Source: a virus. Taken from it: a DNA stretch of 46,535 bases. Both the position numbers and the translations under genes were made by a program. The stretch is taken from IMG/VR virus record IMGVR_UViG_3300009104_000033, positions 1 to 46,535 of that record, one strand, 5' to 3'. Shown here piece by piece: positions 38,634 through 46,535 of this stretch. Numbering within the stretch: position 1 is the stretch's first letter; the number at the start of each line of letters is the position of its first letter. The notes beneath the pieces are model-generated. The model did not search any database and had not been told where the DNA came from. It saw nothing but the letters and a program-made list of their open reading frames with translations.

Positions 38634-39854
38634 ATGAGTGAAGATATCGTTAAGGAAGCAATAGAAGAAATGGGTAATGCGTTTGAAGAATTTAAGAAAA
38701 CAAACGACCAACGCCTTTCTGAAATTGAAGAAAAGGGTTCTGCTGATCCTTTAACTGAATCTAAATTAGCCAAGATAGAGGAAGATTTAGACAAGTTAGA
38801 AGATGTCAACCAATCGTTGACTAAGCAAGCTCAGGCTCAAGATGAAGTAAAAGAGCAAGTTGATCGTATTGAAACTATGTTGAAAAGACCTGAATTGGGA
38901 TTATCAACACAGTCTATAGACGAGAAAGCTCAGGTCTTTGAAAAGTATTTGAGAAAGGGTAAAGAGTCGTTAGATGAGATGGAACTTAAAGTTCTAACTG
39001 TCTCTAACGATACCACTGGCGGATATTTGGCTCCACCTGAATATGTGCAAGAACTTCTTAAAACAGTGACAGAAATGTCGCCTATTAGAAGTGTTGCCAG
39101 AGTCAGGCAAACAGGTCAAAGATCAGTCCAAATGCCTAAGCGAACAGCTAGTTTTTCAGCCCAATGGGTTGCAGAAAGTGGCACTCGTTCAGAAACTACA
39201 GGGTGGGCTGTGGGAATGGAAGAAATTCCAACTCACGAAATGTACGCCCTAGTTGATATATCAGAACAAGATTTAGAAGATACTGTCTTTGATCTTGAAG
39301 CTGAAATGTCAAGTGAGTTTGCTGAGCAGTTTGCTAAAGCAGAAGGTACTGCCTTCGTTAGTGGTAATGCAGTAGGTCGCCCTGAAGGTCTTTTGACCAA
39401 CGGGTCAGTAGGTGAAACTGTTAGCGGACACGCTAGCACAATCCTTGCTGATGGCTTGATTTCACTGGTTCACGCAGTAAAAAGTGACTATGCTAGAAAT
39501 GGAACTTTTGTTTTTAACAGAACTTCATTAGCAGCAATTAGAAAACTTAAAGATACTGCTGGACAATATGTGTTCCAAGCTGGCATGAGTTTAATCGGTG
39601 GTGCGCCTAGCACCATACTCGGCTATCCTTATATAGAAGCAACCGATATGCCAGATGAAGGTAGTAATACCTATCCTGTGCTTTTCGGTGACTTCTCAAG
39701 GGGCTATATGATTGTTGACAGAGTACAGACAGCTATCTTGCGTGATCCTTTCACACAAGCTACTTCTGGAAATGTTCGCTATGTAGCCAGACGCAGAGTT
39801 GGTGGGCAAGTCATTCAAGCTGAAGCTATTAGAAAGCTGAAGTGTTCAACATAA
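38634..39854 (+). CDS. Major capsid protein (HK97 fold)
   Basis: 406 aa. The first 105 residues are a coiled-coil delta domain, removed by the protease in this family. Then the HK97 fold: LKVLTVSNDTTGGYLAPPEY, RSVARVRQTGQRSVQMPKRT, GMEEIPTHEMYALVDISEQD, and a final YVARRRVGGQVIQAEAIRKL. The start is set by a good ribosome site close after the protease stop. Confidence 0.94.
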   Translation: MSEDIVKEAIEEMGNAFEEFKKTNDQRLSEIEEKGSADPLTESKLAKIEEDLDKLEDVNQSLTKQAQAQDEVKEQVDRIETMLKRPELGLSTQSIDEKAQVFEKYLRKGKESLDEMELKVLTVSNDTTGGYLAPPEYVQELLKTVTEMSPIRSVARVRQTGQRSVQMPKRTASFSAQWVAESGTRSETTGWAVGMEEIPTHEMYALVDISEQDLEDTVFDLEAEMSSEFAEQFAKAEGTAFVSGNAVGRPEGLLTNGSVGETVSGHASTILADGLISLVHAVKSDYARNGTFVFNRTSLAAIRKLKDTAGQYVFQAGMSLIGGAPSTILGYPYIEATDMPDEGSNTYPVLFGDFSRGYMIVDRVQTAILRDPFTQATSGNVRYVARRRVGGQVIQAEAIRKLKCST

Positions 39855-39864
39855 GGGGTAGTAT

Positions 39865-40329
39865 ATGAAAGATTTATCTAACAATATTAATCCTGCGGTC
39901 TCTATTATCAATGCAGTTAAAACTGCAGCAGGTAATGGTACTGGGGTTGACCTTCAAGGTTACGAAAGCGCAACAGTCTTGGTTGATGTAGGTGCTGAAG
40001 GAGATACTCTCTCTGGATCAGTTTATTTTGAAATCTCATTGGAGCATTCTGATGATGATTCAACTTATTCTGATTGCGCCCAAGCTGACATCATAGATGG
40101 AACTATCGCTGCAGGCGGTATATTCTTGAAACTTGATGGCACAACTGGCGGAAACCCTGATAGTGCAGGCGGAATTTTCCGTGTGGGCTATATCGGTGGT
40201 AAGAGGTATGTCCGTGTCGTTCTCGCTAAAACTGGCACACACTCTAACGGAACACCTATCGGTGCTATGATCGTTAGAGGACACGCTAGAAATAGTGTAG
40301 ATAACGCATTTACTGCGCATAACGCTTAA
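39865..40329 (+). CDS. Capsid-associated protein (possible head decoration), 154 aa
   Basis: A beta-rich protein: VDLQGYESATVLVDVGAEGD, SVYFEISLEHSDDDSTYSDC, GGKRYVRVVLAKTGTHSNGT. This form follows the capsid gene in many marine siphoviruses and is often seen as a head protein. The role is inferred from position. Confidence 0.72.
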   Translation: MKDLSNNINPAVSIINAVKTAAGNGTGVDLQGYESATVLVDVGAEGDTLSGSVYFEISLEHSDDDSTYSDCAQADIIDGTIAAGGIFLKLDGTTGGNPDSAGGIFRVGYIGGKRYVRVVLAKTGTHSNGTPIGAMIVRGHARNSVDNAFTAHNA

Positions 40330-40345
40330 CCCAAAAGGTTAGAAG

Positions 40346-40372
40346 GAAGGTGAAATGATATATCCGACCTTC
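40346..40372 (+). other. Stem-loop after the capsid genes
   Basis: In the 134-base gap 40330-40463, GAAGGT (40346-40351) pairs with ACCTTC (40367-40372), followed by GTTTT. It is a weak stem and could only attenuate transcription below the highly needed capsid genes. Nothing else is seen in the gap except the ribosome site of the next gene. Confidence 0.35.
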
Positions 40373-40463
40373 GTTTTGAGTTTAAAGGGGTGGGAAGTCT
40401 GGTAGTTCTTCCGCTACATATAAGGACACCCACTCCCTCATTTTAATTAAGGAAACAATATAA

Positions 40464-40826
40464 ATGGCAAAAGGCAAAAAATACAGAATCATAGTTCCCA
40501 AAGCAGGAGCTGCAGACGAGTTTGGAGCAACTTCAAAATTATACCCAGTAGATGAAATCGTAGAGCCTGTTGATACATGGCAAGATGATGTCATGCAAAC
40601 ATTTGTAGAAAATGGTTGGGCTACTGAAGTAAAAGTAGATGCACCAGATGAGGTTGCAGAAGAACCTAAAAGAGCTAGAAATGAAGACGGCACTTTAAAA
40701 GGAGATGACCCAGATACCCCAGATGTGAACGAAGCATGGGAAGGTGGTGAGGCTCCAAAGAAGAAAGCGTCTAAAAAGAAAGCACCTGCAAAGAAAAAGG
40801 CGACAGCTAAGAAAAAGGCTAAGTAA
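40464..40826 (+). CDS. Acidic-then-lysine-rich protein (histone-H1-like tail), 120 aa
   Basis: The N-terminal 65 residues form a small domain (KKYRIIVPKAGAADEFGATS, VENGWATEVKVDAP). A linker with DDPDTPDVNEAWEGG follows, then a C-terminal lysine/alanine/proline tail made of KKA/KKK repeats (KKKAPAKKKATAKKKAK), as in histone H1-like proteins. It may bind DNA or the capsid inside. It is followed directly by a hydroxylase gene. Confidence 0.75.
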   Translation: MAKGKKYRIIVPKAGAADEFGATSKLYPVDEIVEPVDTWQDDVMQTFVENGWATEVKVDAPDEVAEEPKRARNEDGTLKGDDPDTPDVNEAWEGGEAPKKKASKKKAPAKKKATAKKKAK

Positions 40827-40832
40827 TGCGCC

Positions 40833-41396
40833 ATGAGGTCTATGTGGCACATTTGGCAGTCTGCTCTGAGTAGCGAGGTCTGCGAACAACTATTATCTTT
40901 GCCTAAAACCCCTCTGTCTGATGGACAAGTGGGTATCAACAGTGAAAAATCAGGACTAGAGGAAGAAGTCCGAAGATCACAAATATCAGTCTTTCCCCAT
41001 AATTCAGATCAAGCCAAAGCGGTGAATGAGCTGTTATCTCCGTTTGTCATAATGGCAAATAGAGAGAATTTTGGATTTAGACTAAACAATTTTAGCGAAT
41101 TTCAATATACTGAGTATAATGAATCCGAAAAAGGATTTTATGACTGGCATCAAGATGTCCAATGGTTAAAGGATATTGAGAGTCAAAGGAAGATTTCGGT
41201 GACAGTCCAATTATCAGATGATGATTACGAGGGCGGTGAGTTTGAGTTCCATAAGGACATACCACAGCCCAGTAATATCCGCAGTCGTGGAACAGTAATA
41301 GTGTTTCCTTCTTTCTTTTATCACAGGGTAACACCAGTGACGAAAGGGGTAAGGAAAGCCATAGTAGGATGGTATGAAGGAAATTGTTTTACATAG
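40833..41396 (+). CDS. 2-oxoglutarate/Fe(II)-dependent hydroxylase
   Basis: 187 aa (a second in-frame ATG lies at 40842). The double-stranded beta-helix core is present: iron ligands H106 and D108 (DWHQDVQW) and H164 (YHRVTPV), with R174 for 2-oxoglutarate (KGVRKAIVGW). It resembles prolyl-4-hydroxylase/PKHD-type enzymes, which hydroxylate protein side chains. Placed in the virion gene block, it may modify a structural protein such as the KKAPAK-tailed neighbour or the fibre; substrate unknown. Confidence 0.87.
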   Translation: MRSMWHIWQSALSSEVCEQLLSLPKTPLSDGQVGINSEKSGLEEEVRRSQISVFPHNSDQAKAVNELLSPFVIMANRENFGFRLNNFSEFQYTEYNESEKGFYDWHQDVQWLKDIESQRKISVTVQLSDDDYEGGEFEFHKDIPQPSNIRSRGTVIVFPSFFYHRVTPVTKGVRKAIVGWYEGNCFT

Positions 41397-41407
41397 GAGA
41401 TTTTTAA

Positions 41408-41761
41408 ATGACTGCAGGTTATCATCACTTCGTCATTGAACAAGGCGCAACATTTAGTAAAACTTTAACACTCAAGGATTCAGCAGGTAGTGTTATAAAC
41501 CTTACTGGTTATTCAGCAGGGGAGATGGATTTAAGAACCAACCACGATGCCAGTGCTACCTTTCTCACACTAACAACAAGCAATAGCAGAATGGCTTTAG
41601 GCGGTTCTGCAGGCACAGTCACATTGACTATATCAGCCAGTGACACATCAGCACTAGATATACAAGACGGAGTTTATGATCTGGAAATAACCGATGCCAG
41701 CTCCAATATATACAGAATTTTAGAAGGGACTTTTCAAGTCAGACCACAGGTAAGTAAATAA
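41408..41761 (+). CDS. Virion protein, BppU-N-like, 117 aa
   Basis: A small beta protein: FVIEQGATFSKTLTLKDSAG, GYSAGEMDLRTNHD, VYDLEITDASSNIYRILEGT. This resembles the N-terminal domain of baseplate/fibre proteins of the BppU type. The stop overlaps the fibre ATG (TAATG), so it may be a fibre adaptor. Confidence 0.7.
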   Translation: MTAGYHHFVIEQGATFSKTLTLKDSAGSVINLTGYSAGEMDLRTNHDASATFLTLTTSNSRMALGGSAGTVTLTISASDTSALDIQDGVYDLEITDASSNIYRILEGTFQVRPQVSK

Positions 41762-44700
41762 TGGCAATAAGCACAATATCAGTCAGCTCAACCGATACAG
41801 TCAATACAGTCACTGTAACTGATGCGAGCAATATAGAAGTCGTAACAGTAGGAGAACAGGGGTTAGCTGGACCAAATACGATATTGGGCAGAAGTGCAGC
41901 CGATGTCACTGCAGGCTCTAGTGATGCAGGAACGCTATTAGTTTACGATCACAGTAATACCAACTGGACAACCACAGACCGATATTCAAGCACCATCTCT
42001 GTAGGCGGACTCACTGTAGCCAGTGGGGGAATTACCTCTACGCCAACATTAAGAGTTGCCACTGTTCAATATACTGATGGCGATGCTGCCTTTTCAATTA
42101 GTGATGGCGGTGGAGTCAATATACCTGCATTAACAGTAACGACATTAAGCACAGCAGGAAAAGTTACTTTAGATAACAACGAGATAGAGGGTGGCAATTT
42201 TGACATCAATGGTGGGGATATTGCTAGTGCCACAACCATCAATAAATCACCTGTAATCACCCTAGCAGGAGACTTGTCTGGGACTGCCACTCTCACTAAT
42301 TTAGGCAACGCCACCTTAACCGCAACGATAACTGCCGATGCGACAGCTCTAGGTACAGACACCACAGGAGCTTATGTTGAAACTATATCAGCAGGAGAAG
42401 GGATAGATGTAAGCGGTTCAGGTAGCGAAACAGCAACAGTTACGATAAGCGCTGAAGATGCCAGTGATTCAAACAAAGGTATTGCGAGCTTTAGTGCTAC
42501 TGATTTCTCAGTATCAAGTGGAGCAGTAACACTCCAAGCAGAGAGAATACAAGATTTAGTAGGGGCGATGGTTTCTTCCAATACCGAGACAGGTATCACC
42601 GTAGCTTATCAAGACGGAGATGGAACATTAGATTTTTCAATCGCTGATGCTTCTGATAGCGTAAAAGGTATCGCCACCTTTGATGCAACGGACTTTTCTG
42701 TTAGTTCTGGTGATGTAACGATCAATGCAGAAAGAATATCCGATATTGTCGGAGCAATGGTTACTTCCAATACAGAAAGCGGAATAGCAGTAACTTATCA
42801 AGATGGCGATAATACGATAGATTTTGATGTGGGCGATTTTGATATTGCTTTAACTGGTGATGTTACAGGTAGCGGAACAGTCACGAATTTAGGGAATGTC
42901 AGCATTTCTACAACAGTAGCTGCAAACAGTGTAGCTCTAGGAACAGACACGACAGGCAATTATGTCGCAACCATAACAGGCGGAACAGGAATAGACTCCG
43001 ATGCAGCAACAACTGGCGAAGGAACAACGCACACATTAAGCCTAGACCTAAATGAATTAGCCACAGAAACCACGATTGCTGATGCCGACTTTATAGCAAT
43101 GGTAGATGCCACTGATGATGGCTCTGGAAAGATTACTTTTGAGAATTTAGAAGATGCCATATTCTCCTCTGTCAGTGGAGATGTCGCCATTGCAGAAGAT
43201 GGAACCGCTACTATACAAGCAAACAGCGTTGCTCTGGGTACAGACACAACTGGTAACTATCTGCTTGAAATAGCAGTGGGTGAAGGATTAGATGTTTCTC
43301 ATACTCAAAGTGAAGGCTCTACAGCTACGCTCTCAGCAGAATTAGCAACAGAAACAAACGCAGGGGTAGCCACCTTTGATGGTACAGATTTCACAGTTTC
43401 TTCAGGCGATGTCACCTTAAACGCAGAAAGAGTCCAAGACATCGTTGGAGCAATGGTTGGGTCAAACACCGAATCAGGTATAGCAGTAACCTATGAAGAT
43501 GGCGATGGAACGCTGGACTTCAATGTGAATGATCCAACCATAACCATAGATGGAGATATGAGTGGGTCAGCTACGATGACCAATCTTGGAAATACCACAA
43601 TCACTTCAACCCTAGATACAGTCAATTCCAATGTAGGCTCTTTTGGTTCAGCAACCGCAATACCAGCTCTAACAGTTAATGCAAAAGGATTAGTCACAGC
43701 AGTTAGCACTAATTCCATAGCAACCAGTTTCACATTATCAGCCGATAGTGGTTCTAATGACACCTTTAACACAGGGGAAACGCTGACCTTTAGCGGAACG
43801 ACCAACGAAATAGAAACCGCAGTATCAAACAACGCCATAACCATAGGGCTACCAGACAATGTAACGATTGGGGGAAATCTAACTGTTACAGGCAACTACA
43901 CAGTCAATGGAACAACCACAACAGTCAATACCGCAACTTTAGATGTTGAAGACCCTTTAATTAAACTGGCAAAGGCTAACAATTCTTCCGACTCAGTGGA
44001 TATAGGGATATATGGTCTATACGACACTTCAGGTTCACAAGATTTATACGCAGGGCTGTTTAGAGATGCCAGCGATAGTGGAAAATGGAAACTCTTTAAA
44101 AGCCTACAGCCAGAACCCACAACCACAGTAAACACAAGCGGAACTGGCTATGCAGTAGATACTCTAGTTGCTAATTTAGAAGGCGATGTTACAGGGGATG
44201 TTACAGGTGCTTTAACTGGAAATGCCAGCACTGCAACCGCATTAGCAACAGCAAGGACAATAGGCGGAACTTCATTTGATGGTACTGCAAATATAGCAGT
44301 AGCTTTATCGGCAACTGCAACAGCACTAGCCACTGCTCGTACTATTCATGGTGTCAGTTTTGACGGAACAGCGAATATAGACCTCACCGAAGTAGTACAA
44401 GATACAGTCGGTGCAATGTTCTCTAGTAATACAGAGACAGGAATTACAGTCACCTATGAGGATGGAGATGGCACTATTGATTTGGTGGTGGGTACTCTCA
44501 ACCAAGACACCACAGGTAATGCAGCAACAGCAACTGCACTAGCAACAGGTCGCACAATAGCCCTCTCAGGCGATGTAGCAGCCTCTGGCGTGAGTTTTGA
44601 TGGCACAGGGAACATTACCCTTAGTACGACCATTCAAGCCAACAGCGTGGCTTTAGGGACTGACACTACTGGTAACTATGTAGCCACAGTTGCGGATGCT

Positions 44701-46535
44701 GGGAACTCTCATATCACAGTAGCCAACTCTGGTGCGGAAAGTGCAGCAGTTACACTTAATATTACAGATAACGCAGTCGGTCTTGCTCAAATGGCAGGTC
44801 TGGCTAGAGGTAAGATTATATATGGTGATTCTTCAGGCAATCCTGCAGCTCTTGCAGTGGGTTCTAATGGTCAGGTCTTAAAGTCAGACGGAACGGACAT
44901 AGCTTGGGGATCAGATTCAGGATTATCAACTGAGGAAGTCCAAGACATTGTGGGGGCTATGTTTAGCAGCAATACGGAAACAGGTATCGCTGTAACTTAT
45001 GAAGATGGTGACGGAACGATTGATCTGGTGGTTGCCACTTTAAACCAAGACACAACTGGAAACGCTGCCACTGCCACAGCTCTTGAAACAGGAAGAACTA
45101 TTGGCATGACAGGTGATGTTGTTTGGACATCAGCCTCTTTTGACGGATCAGGAAATGTTACAGGTTCAGCAACAATACAGGCTAATTCGGTAGCTCTAGG
45201 CACAGATACAACAGGAAACTATGTTGATAATGTTACTGGGGGTACAGGGGTTTCAGTATCAGGTAGTGCTGGGGAAGGCTGGGAGCCTGCAATATCTATA
45301 GGACAAGCTGTAGGAACAAGTGATTCCGTTACCTTTGGTTCATTAGCTGTAGATAACTTTACGCTTAATGGCACTGAATTAGACCTCTCTAGTGGCGATT
45401 TCTTACTTGATGTCGCAGGGGATATAACCTTTGATGCCGATGGGGGCGATATTGTCCTTCAAGATGGTGGCACACAATTCGGTAAGATTTCAAAAGCCAC
45501 CAATAACATTACTCAATTCAATACGACAGATGCCTTTATTGTGCCTTTGGGAACTACAGGACAAAGACCAACTGGTACAGCAGGAATGTTTAGGTACAAC
45601 TCCACAGATGGCAAGTTTGAGGGTTATACAACTGGTTGGGGTGAAATAGGCGGTGGTGGAAGCGGATTATTCAGCACCAATAAGTTTAGCCCTAATGGTT
45701 CAACCACAGCATTTACCCTATCCACAGCACCTGCTGATGAAGATAGAGTCATGGCATTTATTGATGGTGTCTATCAAAACAAAGATTCTTACACGCTTTC
45801 TCAAGAAACAATCACCTTTGATACTGCACCAGAAAATGGCAAAACCTTAATAGTCCATGTGGTCGGCAGCACAGTATCAGGGGCAAACGCTAATTTAGAC
45901 ACCTTTACAGGAGATGGCTCAACAACCGCCTTCACACTAAACCTAGACCCAGTGACTGAGAACAACACTCAAGTCTATATAGATGGCGTTTATCAAAACA
46001 AATCAGGCTATTCTGTAAGCGGAACCACACTGACATTTAGTGCAGCTCCTGCTAATACTGCAGCCATTGAAGTTGCGACCTTTACTCAAAACACATTAAA
46101 CGCACCTGCAGATAGTTCTGTTACCAGTGCTAAGTTAAGTGGGGCATTGGTTACACCTTCAAGCCTAGATATTAATGGTAATGAGTTAATCCTAGATGCT
46201 GATGCCGATACCTCAATCACAGCAGACACAGACGACAGAATAGACATCAAGGTAGCAGGAACCGATCAAATACGAATACAAGATGGCTCAATAACGCCAG
46301 TTACCTCAGATGACATAGATTTAGGCAGCTCTAGCAAACAATTCAAAGATGCCTTTATACATGGAACGCTAGAAGCCGATGCAATTACAGTGGATGGCAC
46401 AGCTCTAAACGAATACATAGCCGATACAATCGGTGCTATGGTTGGCTCTAATACTGAGACAGGTATTACTGTAACTTACGAAGATGGAGATAATACATTA
46501 GACTTTGTAATAGGTACACTTAACCAAGATACTAC
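41761..46535 (+). CDS. Giant repetitive fibre protein (3' truncated by the window)
   Basis: The frame is open from ATG 41761 to the window end (more than 1591 codons). It is rich in T, S, G, A, D and N and made of repeats: six 26-aa units with (V/I)GAM(V/F)xSNTE(T/S)GI, five QANSVALGTDTTGNY-type units, and near the end VPLGTTGQRPTGTAGMFRYN and two F-DGVYQNK units (VMAFIDGVYQNK, QVYIDGVYQNK) common to marine phage fibres. It is probably an elongated side or tail fibre that contacts the host. The C-terminus may be the part at 1-281. Confidence 0.88.
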   Translation, partial: MAISTISVSSTDTVNTVTVTDASNIEVVTVGEQGLAGPNTILGRSAADVTAGSSDAGTLLVYDHSNTNWTTTDRYSSTISVGGLTVASGGITSTPTLRVATVQYTDGDAAFSISDGGGVNIPALTVTTLSTAGKVTLDNNEIEGGNFDINGGDIASATTINKSPVITLAGDLSGTATLTNLGNATLTATITADATALGTDTTGAYVETISAGEGIDVSGSGSETATVTISAEDASDSNKGIASFSATDFSVSSGAVTLQAERIQDLVGAMVSSNTETGITVAYQDGDGTLDFSIADASDSVKGIATFDATDFSVSSGDVTINAERISDIVGAMVTSNTESGIAVTYQDGDNTIDFDVGDFDIALTGDVTGSGTVTNLGNVSISTTVAANSVALGTDTTGNYVATITGGTGIDSDAATTGEGTTHTLSLDLNELATETTIADADFIAMVDATDDGSGKITFENLEDAIFSSVSGDVAIAEDGTATIQANSVALGTDTTGNYLLEIAVGEGLDVSHTQSEGSTATLSAELATETNAGVATFDGTDFTVSSGDVTLNAERVQDIVGAMVGSNTESGIAVTYEDGDGTLDFNVNDPTITIDGDMSGSATMTNLGNTTITSTLDTVNSNVGSFGSATAIPALTVNAKGLVTAVSTNSIATSFTLSADSGSNDTFNTGETLTFSGTTNEIETAVSNNAITIGLPDNVTIGGNLTVTGNYTVNGTTTTVNTATLDVEDPLIKLAKANNSSDSVDIGIYGLYDTSGSQDLYAGLFRDASDSGKWKLFKSLQPEPTTTVNTSGTGYAVDTLVANLEGDVTGDVTGALTGNASTATALATARTIGGTSFDGTANIAVALSATATALATARTIHGVSFDGTANIDLTEVVQDTVGAMFSSNTETGITVTYEDGDGTIDLVVGTLNQDTTGNAATATALATGRTIALSGDVAASGVSFDGTGNITLSTTIQANSVALGTDTTGNYVATVADAGNSHITVANSGAESAAVTLNITDNAVGLAQMAGLARGKIIYGDSSGNPAALAVGSNGQVLKSDGTDIAWGSDSGLSTEEVQDIVGAMFSSNTETGIAVTYEDGDGTIDLVVATLNQDTTGNAATATALETGRTIGMTGDVVWTSASFDGSGNVTGSATIQANSVALGTDTTGNYVDNVTGGTGVSVSGSAGEGWEPAISIGQAVGTSDSVTFGSLAVDNFTLNGTELDLSSGDFLLDVAGDITFDADGGDIVLQDGGTQFGKISKATNNITQFNTTDAFIVPLGTTGQRPTGTAGMFRYNSTDGKFEGYTTGWGEIGGGGSGLFSTNKFSPNGSTTAFTLSTAPADEDRVMAFIDGVYQNKDSYTLSQETITFDTAPENGKTLIVHVVGSTVSGANANLDTFTGDGSTTAFTLNLDPVTENNTQVYIDGVYQNKSGYSVSGTTLTFSAAPANTAAIEVATFTQNTLNAPADSSVTSAKLSGALVTPSSLDINGNELILDADADTSITADTDDRIDIKVAGTDQIRIQDGSITPVTSDDIDLGSSSKQFKDAFIHGTLEADAITVDGTALNEYIADTIGAMVGSNTETGITVTYEDGDNTLDFVIGTLNQDT
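42559..46506 (+). repeat. Six 78-base repeats in the fibre gene
   Basis: Copies at 42559-42636, 42748-42825, 43444-43521, 44407-44484, 44950-45027 and 46429-46506 encode (V/I)GAM(V/F)xSNTE(T/S)GI(T/A)V(T/A)Y(Q/E)DGD(G/N)T(L/I)D. All are exactly 26 codons. They resemble one another also in DNA, so they can recombine or break assemblies. Confidence 0.82.

Noticed and set aside
40382-40939. Minus-strand ORF of 185 aa over the capsid-fibre junction
   Set aside because: It is a mirror of the lysine/alanine-rich tail on the plus strand (giving F/L-rich sequence) and has no ribosome site.
42066-45203. Many minus-strand ORFs in the fibre gene
   Set aside because: They are valine/alanine/proline-rich shadows caused by the repeated threonine and alanine codons of the fibre.
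1-46535. Simple circular genome with an intact fibre gene across the ends
   Set aside because: Joining position 46535 to 1 puts the fibre frame into a stop at 38-40, while the coding frame at the left edge is a different one; no terminal repeat is seen.
41761-46535. Diversity-generating retroelement acting on the fibre repeats
   Set aside because: No reverse transcriptase or template repeat is found in the window; copies differ by ordinary substitutions.

Overview
The window looks like most of the genome of a tailed, siphovirus-like phage that infects a Gram-negative bacterium. The evidence is an HK97-type head set, a lambda/GTA-like tail set with a tape measure gene, a spanin pair, several lipoproteins with lipoboxes, and a CsgG-type outer-membrane pore. 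The window is AT-rich by eye and the genes are packed with ATGA/TAATG overlaps. I see no integrase, tRNA or DNA polymerase, so the phage probably uses the host replicase. The small gene families and the repetitive fibre resemble those of uncultured marine phages; that habitat is my inference, and the host genus cannot be read from the sequence.

Layout. (1) 1-13.9 kb, plus strand: end of a fibre gene, head-tail connectors, tail tube, tail chaperones with a -1 frameshift site, tape measure, tail tip, three related MANRV fibre-like proteins and small holin-like membrane proteins. (2) 13.9-17.8 kb, plus: a tight five-gene cassette, csgF, csgG, curlin-like protein, FecR-domain protein, curlin-like protein. 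(3) 17.8-19.9 kb, minus: three genes, one with a DnaJ-type zinc finger plus a DUF6011-like end. (4) 20.0-24.3 kb, plus: a CHASE2-class III adenylate cyclase heading a lysis cassette (small membrane protein, lipoprotein, i-spanin, o-spanin, SNase-like nuclease, GH24 lysozyme). (5) 24.28-24.48 kb, minus: a promoter-to-terminator unit without an ORF, a candidate small RNA. (6) 24.5-33.6 kb, minus: early/replication genes (HNH nuclease, many small proteins, SSB-like, ERF annealing protein, RecB-like nuclease, primase-helicase, initiator-like protein), interrupted by one plus-strand Cro-like regulator with a divergent promoter. (7) 33.6-33.8 kb: divergent early/late promoter region. (8) 33.8 kb to the end, plus: terS, terL, portal, head morphogenesis, protease, capsid, a 2-oxoglutarate oxygenase and a very long repetitive fibre gene that runs off the window.

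The fibre gene at the right edge and the fibre C-terminus at the left edge probably belong to one gene of a circular or permuted genome. They do not join in frame, so some repeat sequence is probably missing between them.

The unusual biology is the pairing of a minimal curli (amyloid) secretion module with a membrane cyclic-nucleotide cyclase in one lytic-looking phage. CsgG with CsgF would form an outer-membrane channel. The two curlin-like proteins, both with signal peptides, are the likely cargo. The FecR protein is a periplasmic partner, and the CHASE2 cyclase could couple envelope state or infection to cAMP just before lysis. Promoters, the candidate small RNA, a parS-like palindrome and a G-tract region in the initiator gene are proposed from motif reading only.
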